Shown piece after piece: positions 7,977 through 17,195 of a stretch of DNA of 64,000 nucleotides (its first letter is position 1; each line of letters begins with the position of its first letter). The translations under genes and the position numbers were made by a program. The notes under the pieces were generated by a model. The model was not told the DNA's origin, made no database searches, and saw only the letters and a program-made list of their open reading frames with translations. The stretch spans positions 248,001-312,000 of the forward strand of contig NZ_QWEG01000002.1 of NCBI RefSeq assembly GCF_003515685.1, in the 5' to 3' direction. This DNA is from Neobacillus notoginsengisoli. Lineage in GTDB: Bacteria > Bacillota > Bacilli > Bacillales > Cytobacillaceae.

Positions 7977-9847
7977 CCAAGTTTTTTGTAGTGGGCGAGG
8001 GTGAGGAGGGGGAAGAAGTGGTTGTAGCTGTGGTAGTGGATGTAGAAGTCGCCGGCCATGCCTTGGCCTTTTGGGTAGCGGGTGGTCCAGTTTTGTTGGT
8101 CCAAGTTGTCAAGGAGATACTTGATGCCTGCGTGGATTTCTTTTGTTGGGCGGCCGGTGGCGGCGATGAGGGCGTCGACGGCCCAGGCGGTGTCGGTGAG
8201 GGTGCTTGCGCCTAGCGGGATATATTTCTCCGCGCTGTCGCTTCGGCATGATTCTCCCCAGCCGCCATCACTGTTCTGGATACCTTTTAGCCAGTCCACT
8301 GCCCTTTCAATCGCGTGATGCCCCGGCACTACCCCTGCTGCCCGAAGTCCGGTCACTGCCGCCCAAGTGCCGTAGATATAACAAATTCCCCACCTGCCGT
8401 ACCACGAGCCGTCTTTTTCTTGGTTTTTCAAAAGCCACTCAACACCTGCCTTCACCGAGGGATGATTCCGATCAAGATTCGTTTCATTGCAAAGGAACTC
8501 CAGTGTCCGCCCCGTTAAATCAGCTGATGAAGGGTCCGCCAGCAGAAAGCTTGCTTTCTGAATCGGAAAAAGCGACAGCAGCCGGCTGTCCGTATTTTTC
8601 TCAAAAGCCGGCCACCCGCCATCTTTATTCTGCATTGAAAGGACCCATTGTGTTCCGCGCTCCCAGGCATGCTGGTAATTCGGATCCCCTTGAACACTTC
8701 CCGCAATTGCCCGTAAAGACGCCGTCGAGTCATCGACATCGGGGTGGATCGTATTGCTGTCCGCAAATCCCCACCCGCCTGGAAAAGCGTAAGGGTTATG
8801 AATCGCCCAATCGCCGTATTTGTAATGTTGATGTCCTAGTAAGTAGCGATTCGCCTTCTCCACAACTGGATCGTCAGCGCTCACCCCGGCCTCCTGAAGC
8901 GCATAGCTAATCAAGGACGTATTCCATACTGTCGCCGTCGTATATTGCATATGCGGAAAGCCATCAATTTCACACTTCATCCCCTTCAGTCCCTCGACCG
9001 CAGCCGCAATCACCGGATCCGTTTGCTTAAACCCGAGCGAAAGCAGCGCGAAAATCATCAGGAAGGTCGAACTAAAATACCCGAAAAAGGTGCCATCCGG
9101 TTCAATCCGGTCTAACATATAGTTTTTGGTCTTTTCAGTCGCCAGCTTATGAAGCTCATCCGGCAATCCCAGCAGGTTCTTGATACTTTTTGCAAAAAAG
9201 GACTCCAGCCCCCGCCACGCGCCATCATCCCTGAACCATTCAATGCCGTCTTTCTCCCTTCCCTTCAACTCCCCCGCCAGATCCGGGCTTCCTACCGCCC
9301 TCAACTGAAACTTCCTGTCCGCCAGAATCATAATCGGCGCTAAATTGGCTCTGCCAAACTCCGAAAAGCTATAAAAATTCAATGGGAAAGAGGCAGGAAG
9401 CAAAATCATCTCCAGCGGAATTGGAAAAAATGGCGGCCATTTCATCTGCCCGGTTAAGGCCAGCATAATTTTTGTAAACATATGCGCCTGTTCAATCCCG
9501 CCGCTTCTCTGAATAAACCGCCTCGCAGCCCGCAGCCGCCCATCATTTTTTTGCACAAATCCCGAAAAAAGCAATGCATAATAGGCCTCAAGCGTCGCCG
9601 TCAGATTCCCTTCCCCTTCGTCGAAAAACAGCTTCCATGCCCCATTCTTCTCCTGCCTGCTTAAAATGCGTTCGGCAAGCCCCCTGATTAAATTATCATC
9701 ATCAATTTCAAGCGTCTTTAATAAAATGATCATATAACAGTCAGTCGCAATTCCCGTTTCAAAAGGAAAATCCCAAGACCCTTTCGGCGACTGGCTCTGT
9801 TTCAGCTGTTCAATCAACGTATCGATTCCGTTCTGGACATCTTCCAT
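7973..9847 (-). CDS. Squalene-hopene cyclase family triterpene cyclase (SqhC-like)
   Basis: The protein of 624 residues (with the start chosen here) matches the length of bacterial squalene-hopene cyclases, such as B. subtilis SqhC. The acid motif DVDD (about residues 370-373) is the catalytic DxDD that protonates the polyene, and several QW repeats are visible (KGSWDF, DGGWPAF, GSWYGRWG, DGGWGESC). It should cyclise squalene or a C35 terpene to a hopanoid or sporulene-type lipid at the membrane. The ATG at 9847 was chosen because the N-terminus then aligns with the family and GGGAGG lies about 10 nt upstream; the frame stays open to 10021 but that part does not resemble the family. No squalene- or curcumene-synthase gene is adjacent. 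The stop codon lies in the REP end. Confidence 0.92.
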   Translation of the reverse strand: MEDVQNGIDTLIEQLKQSQSPKGSWDFPFETGIATDCYMIILLKTLEIDDDNLIRGLAERILSRQEKNGAWKLFFDEGEGNLTATLEAYYALLFSGFVQKNDGRLRAARRFIQRSGGIEQAHMFTKIMLALTGQMKWPPFFPIPLEMILLPASFPLNFYSFSEFGRANLAPIMILADRKFQLRAVGSPDLAGELKGREKDGIEWFRDDGAWRGLESFFAKSIKNLLGLPDELHKLATEKTKNYMLDRIEPDGTFFGYFSSTFLMIFALLSLGFKQTDPVIAAAVEGLKGMKCEIDGFPHMQYTTATVWNTSLISYALQEAGVSADDPVVEKANRYLLGHQHYKYGDWAIHNPYAFPGGWGFADSNTIHPDVDDSTASLRAIAGSVQGDPNYQHAWERGTQWVLSMQNKDGGWPAFEKNTDSRLLSLFPIQKASFLLADPSSADLTGRTLEFLCNETNLDRNHPSVKAGVEWLLKNQEKDGSWYGRWGICYIYGTWAAVTGLRAAGVVPGHHAIERAVDWLKGIQNSDGGWGESCRSDSAEKYIPLGASTLTDTAWAVDALIAATGRPTKEIHAGIKYLLDNLDQQNWTTRYPKGQGMAGDFYIHYHSYNHFFPLLTLAHYKKLG

Positions 9848-10057
9848 CCAACCGTTCCCTCCCATTCCAGCTGATACATTCGCTTTTAACATGGTATGAG
9901 CCAAGGTGATTGATGTGGCAATGAAGTATGGATATGAAAGCCCGGAACCTTTTGCAAAATGGCATTCTAAAAAAATGACTGGCGCGAACCGGAAAATGGC
10001 TTCTTTCAAATACATATTCATTTAGGCTGGTGAGAATTCGTTGAGGAGGCCGGAGAC

Positions 10058-11254
10058 ATGTTCTTGAACTTTTTTTTGCAAAAAAAGAAACCGTTGCCGG
10101 AATACCTGGCAACGATTCAGAAGGAGCTTAAGAAAAAAAACAAAACCGCCTCCCCAATTGTGCAACTGGCTGCCCATGAAGAACGGGTCGTGACTGAAAT
10201 CCGCAACCGGACAAGCGGGCTGAATAAAAATAATGTCACAAGAACGCAGGCCTATCTGGACTTTTATCTTCGCTTCCCGGAAATTCACTGGGCCTTTCTG
10301 GGACACATGGTTTCCCGGAACGGCGGCTGGAATATGACCGATTTGAAGGGCGGGCTCGTCTCAAGGCTCCTTGGCAAAAAGGAGGCTTTGGCCTTTTTCA
10401 CCTTTTTGGAACGGGCAAACTGGCTTATTTTTCAGGACGCCTACCCGCAATTCCTTCTTTATGAGGAAAGCCGGAATCGCGGCAAGAACCTGTTTCACCT
10501 TTTGCCCCATTTTCATGTCTCGACGTTCATGGAAACAATCTGGAACTTTTTTTGGGAGAAAAAGGACCTGTATACGTTGACGGTCGGACTGATTATCAAT
10601 GAACAAACGTATTTGGAAACCCGTGTTTTGCAAAATTCCGCCTTCCAGGAAAAGGTCATCCATACGCTGCAGTTCCAGCTTCATGACCTTCTGTCCATGA
10701 ACCATATTCTCTTTCCGTACGTGGAAAATGGGACGGTCCGTTTCGTGGGCCAGACGCTTCGCCATTTCGAAAGCCTCGAGACGCGGATTGTGTTCGGGAA
10801 AAGGATTTATGCACTTTTATTTGAGAATGCGGAAAGATTGAAGCGGATTAAACAGTGGGCCACCGCCACCCCGCATACCGGTTCGCGGAAAGATTATTGG
10901 CCCCATCTTTTCAATGATATTGAAGAACTGACACCCGAAATCCAGTTGATTCCCAGGATCTGGTCGTGTCAGCTGGCACCCGGAGCCGCGAAGATTTACA
11001 GCCCCAGGCTCGAGTCCGCCTGGCAAAATCAACAGCATCCGCCGGCGGAAACAGGCGATTGGTTTCATGATTGGAAAATTATTGACGCGTTAATCCCGTT
11101 AGAGGAAAAAGTGGAGGGAGACATCAAATATGACTACTGTAAAACCCTTGAAAGAATTGAACTTGCGGCGCTCGCTAAAAAAGCGGTTCTGTTCCGAAAT
11201 CCGGACGATGATCCCCGCGATGATGTTCGGATCATTACTCGGCACCTATCTTGA
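10058..11254 (+). CDS. DUF2515 family protein (YppC-like), function unknown
   Basis: This 398-residue soluble protein resembles the DUF2515 family, which includes B. subtilis YppC. It is rich in aromatic and basic residues and contains the conserved stretches NNVTRTQAYLDFY (about 65-80) and HWAFLGHMVSRNGGWNM (about 85-105). No catalytic motif can be named. The start ATG has GAGGAGG nine nucleotides upstream. It is divergent from the cyclase gene, with 210 bp between starts. Its 3' end overlaps the next frame by 125 bp, which suggests translational coupling. Confidence 0.78.
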   Translation: MFLNFFLQKKKPLPEYLATIQKELKKKNKTASPIVQLAAHEERVVTEIRNRTSGLNKNNVTRTQAYLDFYLRFPEIHWAFLGHMVSRNGGWNMTDLKGGLVSRLLGKKEALAFFTFLERANWLIFQDAYPQFLLYEESRNRGKNLFHLLPHFHVSTFMETIWNFFWEKKDLYTLTVGLIINEQTYLETRVLQNSAFQEKVIHTLQFQLHDLLSMNHILFPYVENGTVRFVGQTLRHFESLETRIVFGKRIYALLFENAERLKRIKQWATATPHTGSRKDYWPHLFNDIEELTPEIQLIPRIWSCQLAPGAAKIYSPRLESAWQNQQHPPAETGDWFHDWKIIDALIPLEEKVEGDIKYDYCKTLERIELAALAKKAVLFRNPDDDPRDDVRIITRHLS

Positions 11255-11561
11255 ACTCTACTTTACCGGAAAAGGCTGGTACGCCTTCCCAATCAGGCCG
11301 CTGCCCGAAATCTTCACCATCAACATTCTCTTCACCCTGGCCGGCCTTCCCATCCTAACCGCCGCCTTTCTTTGGCTATGCAAAAAACTCAATCCCTTCC
11401 AAACCATCCTCCTCATCCTCATCTCAAGCACAACCATGGCAGCCGCCGAACCCATCGCCGAAACACTCGGACTCCTCACCCACCACCCAAACTGGCACCA
11501 CACCAACACCCTCATCGGCTACACCCTCTACCTTACCCTCATCCGGCTCCTATGGAAATGA
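11130..11561 (+). CDS. Small multi-pass membrane protein (CBO0543-like), function unknown
   Basis: The 143-residue protein has about four hydrophobic segments (around residues 28-45, 58-80, 88-108 and 125-142), as in small integral membrane proteins seen in Firmicutes. The ATG at 11130 has GGAGGG about ten nucleotides upstream, but this start lies 125 bp inside the DUF2515 gene in another frame; an internal ATG at 11208 would still give the full membrane core. The stop codon TGA is the beginning of the REP element that follows. Confidence 0.6.
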   Translation: MTTVKPLKELNLRRSLKKRFCSEIRTMIPAMMFGSLLGTYLELYFTGKGWYAFPIRPLPEIFTINILFTLAGLPILTAAFLWLCKKLNPFQTILLILISSTTMAAAEPIAETLGLLTHHPNWHHTNTLIGYTLYLTLIRLLWK

Positions 11562-11633
11562 GGCAGGGGACGGTTCCAGTGCTTCATTCGGGACACGAAA
11601 GAAGCAGCGGGACGGTTCCAATGCTTCATTCTA
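11558..11633 (+). repeat. REP cluster 6: two halves in direct orientation
   Basis: ATGAGGCAGGGGACGGTTCC is followed about 50 bp later by a second forward half (AGCGGGACGGTTCCAATGC). It starts at the stop codon of the preceding gene. Confidence 0.88.
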
Positions 11634-11800
11634 AAGGCAAGACAGAGTTACATCAATGGTGCGCGGATAAGAGAAAAGAGGCCGAGGAAAAATCAACCAA
11701 AGGTGTATCATTTCAATTATAATTGTTTTAGTAGAATTGTAGATTTTGAGGAGTAGTGTTTTGGGGTTCGGGAAACTTTGGTAACGGAGGTCTGATACAT

Positions 11801-12160
11801 ATGGTTTTTTATATTTTCTTTGTGTTGGTGGTAATTTGTATGTTGATTCAATGGGGCGTTCTCAACCTTTTATCAAAGATATTTAAAATATCCCTCAGAA
11901 AACAAAAAGCCTTCGCGCGGACGAAAGTTGGAATGGCTTTTGATTTAAGTTGGTTCGTATTTGTTATCTATATTACAGCGGTTGACCCAGTACTGCTGTT
12001 TGTGTTTCTCCTGGTGACAGGAATCGAAGCAAGACGGGGAGTGGAAGAATACCTCCACAACCGAAAAAACAAATACTACATAATCAACATTGCAAACATC
12101 GCATTCTACTTCATTGTAGGAGCCCTCTATGTCTGGTACTTCAAAAACTACGGTATATAG
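11801..12160 (+). CDS. Small membrane protein, DUF4181-like
   Basis: Protein of about 119 residues with hydrophobic segments near residues 1-22, 47-60, 64-76 and 97-115, separated by basic loops (ISLRKQKAFARTK, NRKNKYY). The topology and motifs resemble the DUF4181 group of Bacillaceae membrane proteins, but the family call is tentative. The ATG at 11801 has GGAGG ten nucleotides upstream; the in-frame ATG at 11756 has no ribosome site. The stop TAG abuts a REP element. Confidence 0.65.
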   Translation: MVFYIFFVLVVICMLIQWGVLNLLSKIFKISLRKQKAFARTKVGMAFDLSWFVFVIYITAVDPVLLFVFLLVTGIEARRGVEEYLHNRKNKYYIINIANIAFYFIVGALYVWYFKNYGI

Positions 12161-12231
12161 TGAGGCAGGGGACGGTTCTACTGCTTCATTCGGGATCCGA
12201 AAGAAGCGCTGGAACCGTCCCCGTGCATCAC
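12160..12231. repeat. REP cluster 7: inverted pair (REPIN)
   Basis: It begins at the G of the preceding TAG stop (GTGAGGCAGGGGACGG), has a CGGGATCCG loop and ends CCGTCCCCGTGCATCAC. It lies between convergent genes. Confidence 0.92.
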
Positions 12232-12248
12232 CCTCGCTTACCTTGTAA

Positions 12249-13838
12249 TCAGCAATATAACGCTTTTAAAGCGGGATAGAGTTTGAGGTATTGTTTGTAC
12301 TTGTTGGTGTACATTTCGGTGTGCTGGTGGTTTGGGTGGTAGTATTTGCTTTGTATCGTGTCGATGTGTTGATCAGCAAAGGTTTCGTAGTTTTCGGTCC
12401 AGCCGAGACGAATAAAAGCGGAGGCAGCTGCTCCGAGGGCTGGAAGGTATTCACTGCTAGCCGGGACCCTGATTGGTTTCCCGAGAATGTCGGCCAGTGC
12501 CTGGCACCAAGTTGAGCTTTTCGTTCCACCACCAATCAGTGTAACCGAACCTTCTTCACCCTCCCCAACAACAAAGTCGAGAGTCTGTTTAAGCGAAAAG
12601 CTTAGGCCCTCAATGACCGCTCTGAGAAAATCAGCCTTTCTTGTCAACGGCTGTATTCCCCAGAAAGCGCCATTCGCCTCTTCATCCTGGATATAGCCTC
12701 TTTCCCCGTGTAGATAAGGGAGAAACAGCAGTCCCCCCGCACCCGCTTCAGAGCTTTCCACACTTACCTCAAAATCCCGGTACGGTTCATCTGCATTTCC
12801 GATAAAGGTTTCAATCGCCCAGCGATGGATATTGCCGACATTCAATAACGGTGCAATCCGAATATATAACTCATGATCCATATGGGCGAGATTGAAAATG
12901 CCTGCCGCGTCAAAATCCAGCTTGGACGATGCAGCCGCAACCCAACCGGTCGTCCCTAGATAAATATACGAATCACCATTTCGAACTGCGGCAGCACCGA
13001 GTGTTGTCGCACCGGCGTCCCCGCTGCCGCAGAGCACAGGCGTTCCTTCCAAAAAGCCGCTTTCCAATGCAGCAGCTGCTCCAACAAAACCTGCCACTTC
13101 ATCCGGAAACTTAATGGTAGGAAGCAAATCAGTGGAAACACCGAACTCGTCCAAACAGTCCAATAGCCATTCCTTCGTTTGAATGTCCATCATTCCAGTT
13201 GTGGCGCAAGTAACCGGATCGGAAACAAATTGGCCAGTAAGCCTATATATGACATAGTCCTTTGAGCTGAATAAGAAACAGGTTGTATTTGTAAAAGCAT
13301 CCCTCTCCTTTTTCTTCAGCCATAGTATTTTTGCAAAAGGGGTGGATGATGCGAGCGAGTTGCCGGTACGTCTCCGGTGGGTAGGAAACGCCTCCTTCAA
13401 AAGAAGCAACTCTTCCCGTGCCCGTGTATCGGAATAAAGAATAGCGTAAACCTGATCCCTATCTTCCGAAAACCGCGTACCGCTGCTCCGATCCTTGTCC
13501 ACGAAAATAAGGTCCCCGCCCTTCAACTGCTCATGCTCGGAAATCTGAGTGACCCCCTTCAGCCTGTTATCAGCTTTAATCGGGATAACATCCTCCATCT
13601 GGCCGCTGAAGGAAATCATTTTAATATCCGCTCCACCTATCTCCTTGGCTTCACGCCAATGGGCGGCAATGTCTTTCACTCCCTCCCACCAATCGTGGGG
13701 ATTCTGCTCAATTTCTCCGTTTTCACCGTGATACGTCTTTAAGGGAATGACCGTTTCACCAGTAAAAGTCCCGTCTTTTGCCACGAGAACCCCTTTGATT
13801 GCTGTCGTCCCTATGTCAAATGCAGCAACGTAACTCAT
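12249..13838 (-). CDS. FGGY-family carbohydrate kinase (xylulokinase-like)
   Basis: The 529-residue protein has the FGGY N-terminal domain (FDIGTTAIKGVLV ATP-binding loop; SFSGQMEDV) and C-terminal domain (GSGDAGATTLGAA; VIEGLSFSLKQ; LIGGGTKSSTW). FGGY kinases phosphorylate pentoses, hexitols or related polyols with ATP. It resembles xylulokinases but is divergent, and its context with a TrpA-like protein and a SorC regulator argues against ordinary xylulose use. It is the last gene of a five-gene operon; its ATG overlaps the preceding stop by four bases (ATGA), so it is translationally coupled. The substrate is unknown. Confidence 0.9.
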   Translation of the reverse strand: MSYVAAFDIGTTAIKGVLVAKDGTFTGETVIPLKTYHGENGEIEQNPHDWWEGVKDIAAHWREAKEIGGADIKMISFSGQMEDVIPIKADNRLKGVTQISEHEQLKGGDLIFVDKDRSSGTRFSEDRDQVYAILYSDTRAREELLLLKEAFPTHRRRTGNSLASSTPFAKILWLKKKERDAFTNTTCFLFSSKDYVIYRLTGQFVSDPVTCATTGMMDIQTKEWLLDCLDEFGVSTDLLPTIKFPDEVAGFVGAAAALESGFLEGTPVLCGSGDAGATTLGAAAVRNGDSYIYLGTTGWVAAASSKLDFDAAGIFNLAHMDHELYIRIAPLLNVGNIHRWAIETFIGNADEPYRDFEVSVESSEAGAGGLLFLPYLHGERGYIQDEEANGAFWGIQPLTRKADFLRAVIEGLSFSLKQTLDFVVGEGEEGSVTLIGGGTKSSTWCQALADILGKPIRVPASSEYLPALGAAASAFIRLGWTENYETFADQHIDTIQSKYYHPNHQHTEMYTNKYKQYLKLYPALKALYC

Positions 13839-14620
13839 GAACGAATCTTCCCGGTTTCCTTCATTGATGCCAAAACCCTGATAAAAGCATTGTAGGAAGT
13901 TTGATTGTTTTTTTCTATTAACCTGACAATCTGGCTGCCCACTACCACTCCATCAAAGCCGGCGCCAAGTACCTGTCCCACATCCCTAGCGCTTTTAATT
14001 CCGAAGCCTGCCATCAAAGCCGCATCTGTTATCTTCCTCATTCGGGCACGGAAAGTCGGCAGGGACGAAAAATCCGGTATCACGGAACCGGTTTTCCCTC
14101 TGTATATCTGACAGTAAACAACTGGACATCCATCAACATACTGAGTTATTTCAGTATCTGCCATTCCATCATTGATAACCGGGATAAGCCGTCCAGGCAA
14201 TTCTCTTTTCAATTCTAAGGCTTCTTGGAGAGGCAAATCCGGGATAATGAAGCAATCCGCGAGATTTTGCGCAAAGATATCCTTGTACAGCCCCGATTTG
14301 ACCACATCGTTGCTGTAGCCCATAATCCAGATCGGCACCTCGACTTCCTTCCGTAAGGCGGCCAAGAAATCGAGGGTGTCTTGTTCTGTTTCAAAATCGC
14401 TGATGATCCTTCCATGGGCCCTGCTGATAACTTCCCCTTCCAAAAAAGGATTGCCACTCGGGATGCCAACCTCTATAACGTCAAGCCCTTCCCGGACAGC
14501 AGCCTTCATATACTGAATGGACTCTGTAACGCCTGGGTCTCCGGCGACAAAGTAGCCAGCCAGAAAAGTTTGTTTCTGATTTCTCACCTTTTTCAATAAA
14601 TCCTCCTGCAGAGACTTCAC
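13835..14620 (-). CDS. Tryptophan synthase alpha-like TIM barrel in a sugar operon
   Basis: The 261-residue protein is homologous to TrpA, which catalyses retro-aldol cleavage of indole-3-glycerol phosphate. Retained TrpA features include AGDPG near the N-terminus, the catalytic-type Glu50 in DVIEVGIP, a YRGKTGS loop and the phosphate-binding AGFGIKSARD and VVVGSQIV segments. The position of the second catalytic acid (Asp60 in E. coli) is Glu61, and the surrounding loop is SGNPFLEG rather than the usual FSDPLADG. There is no trpB or other trp gene nearby; the gene lies between an ABC permease and a sugar kinase, with four-base overlaps on both sides. The inferred role is aldolase, isomerase or lyase activity on the kinase product rather than tryptophan synthesis. 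Confidence 0.85.
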   Translation of the reverse strand: MKSLQEDLLKKVRNQKQTFLAGYFVAGDPGVTESIQYMKAAVREGLDVIEVGIPSGNPFLEGEVISRAHGRIISDFETEQDTLDFLAALRKEVEVPIWIMGYSNDVVKSGLYKDIFAQNLADCFIIPDLPLQEALELKRELPGRLIPVINDGMADTEITQYVDGCPVVYCQIYRGKTGSVIPDFSSLPTFRARMRKITDAALMAGFGIKSARDVGQVLGAGFDGVVVGSQIVRLIEKNNQTSYNAFIRVLASMKETGKIRS

Positions 14621-15591
14621 TTCACGTCACGTCCTAACTTCTGAATAATAAGGGCAGCGATAATAATCATCCCGGTGATAACATCCTGAAGGAAGGTTGG
14701 GATTTCGAGAATCGTCAATCCATTAGCCATAATACCGATGATCGCCGCCCCGAATAACGTGCCGAGAATATTTGGGACACCGTTCTTTACGATCGTCATC
14801 CCAAGGAAAACAGCCGCATAAGCATTCAGGAAAAATCCATTCCCGCCAGTCGGATGGGCCGAACCCAATCTCGATGCGAGGAGCGCGCCTGTCAACGCAG
14901 CAAGCATACCGCACAGGGCGAAGGCAATGTTTTTAAAGCCCTTAATGTTGATACCGGAAATCATTGAAGCCTTCTCATTTCCCCCAACAGCGTAAATCCG
15001 TCTGCCAAAAGACATTTGGGACATGATGTACCAAAAAACCAACACGATGGCGAACATAATAATTGACAGCATCGGGATACCCCCGACGTTCGTTTGGCCG
15101 ATAAACTTGAATGAATCAGGGATGTTTTCAAAAATGGTCGAACCACCGGTAAACCAAAAAGTGAACCCGCCAAGAATTGTCCCCATCGCGAGCGTTGTTA
15201 CAAACGAAAGAACCTTGAATTTGGTCACAATTGCACCGTTCATGAAGCCAATTACAAATCCCGCGATGACCGGCACAAGCAGACAAAGCACAAGCGGGAG
15301 TCCCGAGGCCGCCATTTTTGCTGCGATGACCCCTCCAAGGCTTGCCATCGCGCCGATGGACAAATCGAACTCTTTGACTGCCATTACGAGCGTAGCCCCG
15401 ACCCCGATTATGACAAGAAAGGAAATCTGGCGGGTGATATTGATCAGATTGTCGATCGTCGCGAACGAACCGGGGCTCAGAATACTGAAAATCACAATAA
15501 TCGCAACCCCTGCAATAATCGTTCCGTACGAACTAATCATACTTTTATCAAAATAGAATCGTTGTTTTTCAGTTTCAAGATTTGCATTCAA
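14617..15591 (-). CDS. Sugar ABC transporter permease (RbsC/CUT2 type)
   Basis: The 324-residue polytopic membrane protein of the ribose/xylose/AI-2 (CUT2) permease family has about nine hydrophobic segments and the characteristic region ISGINIKGFKNIAFALCGMLAA in the second half. It forms the membrane channel with the adjacent ATPase. The start is TTG at 15591 with GGAGG ten nucleotides upstream, overlapping the ATPase stop; its own stop overlaps the next gene by four bases. A single permease gene is present, so a homodimer is expected. Confidence 0.92.
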   Translation of the reverse strand: MNANLETEKQRFYFDKSMISSYGTIIAGVAIIVIFSILSPGSFATIDNLINITRQISFLVIIGVGATLVMAVKEFDLSIGAMASLGGVIAAKMAASGLPLVLCLLVPVIAGFVIGFMNGAIVTKFKVLSFVTTLAMGTILGGFTFWFTGGSTIFENIPDSFKFIGQTNVGGIPMLSIIMFAIVLVFWYIMSQMSFGRRIYAVGGNEKASMISGINIKGFKNIAFALCGMLAALTGALLASRLGSAHPTGGNGFFLNAYAAVFLGMTIVKNGVPNILGTLFGAAIIGIMANGLTILEIPTFLQDVITGMIIIAALIIQKLGRDVK

Positions 15592-17102
15592 TTAAATACA
15601 GCCTCCTTTTGAAAGTGATAACAGATATCAAGAATTTGGCCAGGAGACAGGTCTTTATTTTGCAAATCAGCCACTGTCTTACCCTCACTAAATACTACAA
15701 TCCGGTCACTTACCTCCAAAATCTCATACAGGTCGGAGGACACGAAGACAACACCCTTTCCCTGGCCTGCCTGTCCGTGCAAAAACTGATGAATTTCAGA
15801 ACGCGTTTTGACATCGACCGCCTGGGTAGGCTCGTCGCATAAATATATATCTGGATTGCACAAAAGTGCCTTGGCAAAAACAACCTTTTGCTGATTGCCC
15901 CCGCTTAACTCGGAAACCGGTTGCTCTTCACTTACCGCTTTAACTGCGAAACGCTTCATTTCCTGCTGGACTTTTTCTCGTTCGAGCTTTTTTTGAACTA
16001 CACCTTTTTTCGTCAATGACTGAATGACTGGCAAAGTCATATTTTCCAGCAAATTGTTTTCCATAATTAAGGCGTCTTCGTGCCTGTTTTCAGGAATCAG
16101 CACCATTCCGGAGGCAATCGACCTTGCCGGGTTCAACAAAGCAGGCGTTCCCTTCACCTTGACCGACCCGCTTTCCAAATCCCTGAAACCATAAATCGCT
16201 TCCAAGCATTCTGTCCTGCCGGCTCCTGCCAAACCGTAAATCCCAAGCACTTCACCACTGTAAACTTCGAAGGATGCACCCTTGACCATTCCGTCTCTCG
16301 TTTTTAGATTGGCCACTTCAAGCAGCTTTTCCGCTCGCTTTGAGGCTCGGACAGTTTTCTCCTTTAGGGCTACCCCTTGGCCACCGGTCATATTCTGGAT
16401 CAGTTCTTCTTTCGTTACCTCATCCTTTTCGAGCGTCACCATGACCTTCCCTCCCATCAGCACTGTCACCCGGTCAGACAGCATCGTGACTTCCTCGAGC
16501 CGGTGGGAGATATAAATAATCGAAACCCCTCTGGCCTTCAATTTTTGAATAAAGCCGAAGAGCAACTCGGATTCTTTATCTGTCAACGATGCCGTAGGCT
16601 CATCAAGAATTAGCAACTTCGACTGGCTCATCATTGACCGGAGGATTTCCAGCAGCGTCCTTTCAGAAGGCGTCAGCTCTGAAACAGGCCGGTCGAGTGG
16701 AATCTTGATTCCCCATGCATCCTGCAAAAGCTCCGCATCTTCTTTAATCTTTTTCCAGTCGATACCTAGCTTCGACTTTTTCAACGGGTAATCGATGTTC
16801 AAATACAGGTTTTCGTAGCCTGTAAAATAAGGAACAAGCTGGCGGTCCTGATGAATGGCATTGATGCCAAGCGCGTGGGCGTCCCTTGGGCTTTCGATGT
16901 CCGCCTCTTTGTCTTCCCAAAAAATCTTTCCATCTGTCCTTTCATAAACGCCTGTCAAGATTTTGATCAGCGTCGACTTGCCCGCGCCGTTTTCTCCGAC
17001 CAATGCATGGATCTCCCCCGGTTCAATGGCAATATTGATTGAATCGAGTGCAAGGTGGGAGCCAAACTTCTTCGAAATATTTTCAATTCTAAGTAACGTC
17101 AT
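15588..17102 (-). CDS. Sugar ABC transporter ATPase with two ABC domains (RbsA type)
   Basis: The 504-residue protein has duplicated ABC domains. The first has an intact Walker A (GENGAGKST), a signature-like region (PVSELTPSERTLLEI) and Walker B (LLILDEPTASL). The second has the degenerate Walker A (GLAGAGRTE) usual in RbsA-type proteins, signature ELSGGNQQKV and Walker B YLCDEPTQAVD. It energises uptake by the adjacent permease and binding protein. The ATG at 17102 was chosen since the family starts just before LRIENISKKFG; the upstream frame to 17144 is not conserved in kind. Confidence 0.92.
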   Translation of the reverse strand: MTLLRIENISKKFGSHLALDSINIAIEPGEIHALVGENGAGKSTLIKILTGVYERTDGKIFWEDKEADIESPRDAHALGINAIHQDRQLVPYFTGYENLYLNIDYPLKKSKLGIDWKKIKEDAELLQDAWGIKIPLDRPVSELTPSERTLLEILRSMMSQSKLLILDEPTASLTDKESELLFGFIQKLKARGVSIIYISHRLEEVTMLSDRVTVLMGGKVMVTLEKDEVTKEELIQNMTGGQGVALKEKTVRASKRAEKLLEVANLKTRDGMVKGASFEVYSGEVLGIYGLAGAGRTECLEAIYGFRDLESGSVKVKGTPALLNPARSIASGMVLIPENRHEDALIMENNLLENMTLPVIQSLTKKGVVQKKLEREKVQQEMKRFAVKAVSEEQPVSELSGGNQQKVVFAKALLCNPDIYLCDEPTQAVDVKTRSEIHQFLHGQAGQGKGVVFVSSDLYEILEVSDRIVVFSEGKTVADLQNKDLSPGQILDICYHFQKEAVFN

Positions 17103-17195
17103 TCTCCACTCACCCGCTATTTTAAGGTTTTTTTTGGTCCCCACTCTACAAACTTGTTCCGGAGCGGTCCCATTAATCTTGACCCTGAAAAGTTA

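Noticed and set aside
9848-10021. N-terminal extension of the cyclase gene
   Set aside because: The sequence does not resemble cyclases and there is a better start with a ribosome site at 9847; kept only as an alternative.
12249-13838. Second xylB
   Set aside because: The kinase is FGGY type, but its divergent sequence and operon context do not support naming it xylulokinase.
13835-14620. trpA of a tryptophan operon
   Set aside because: No trp genes nearby, the active-site loop is altered, and the gene is coupled to sugar transport and kinase genes.
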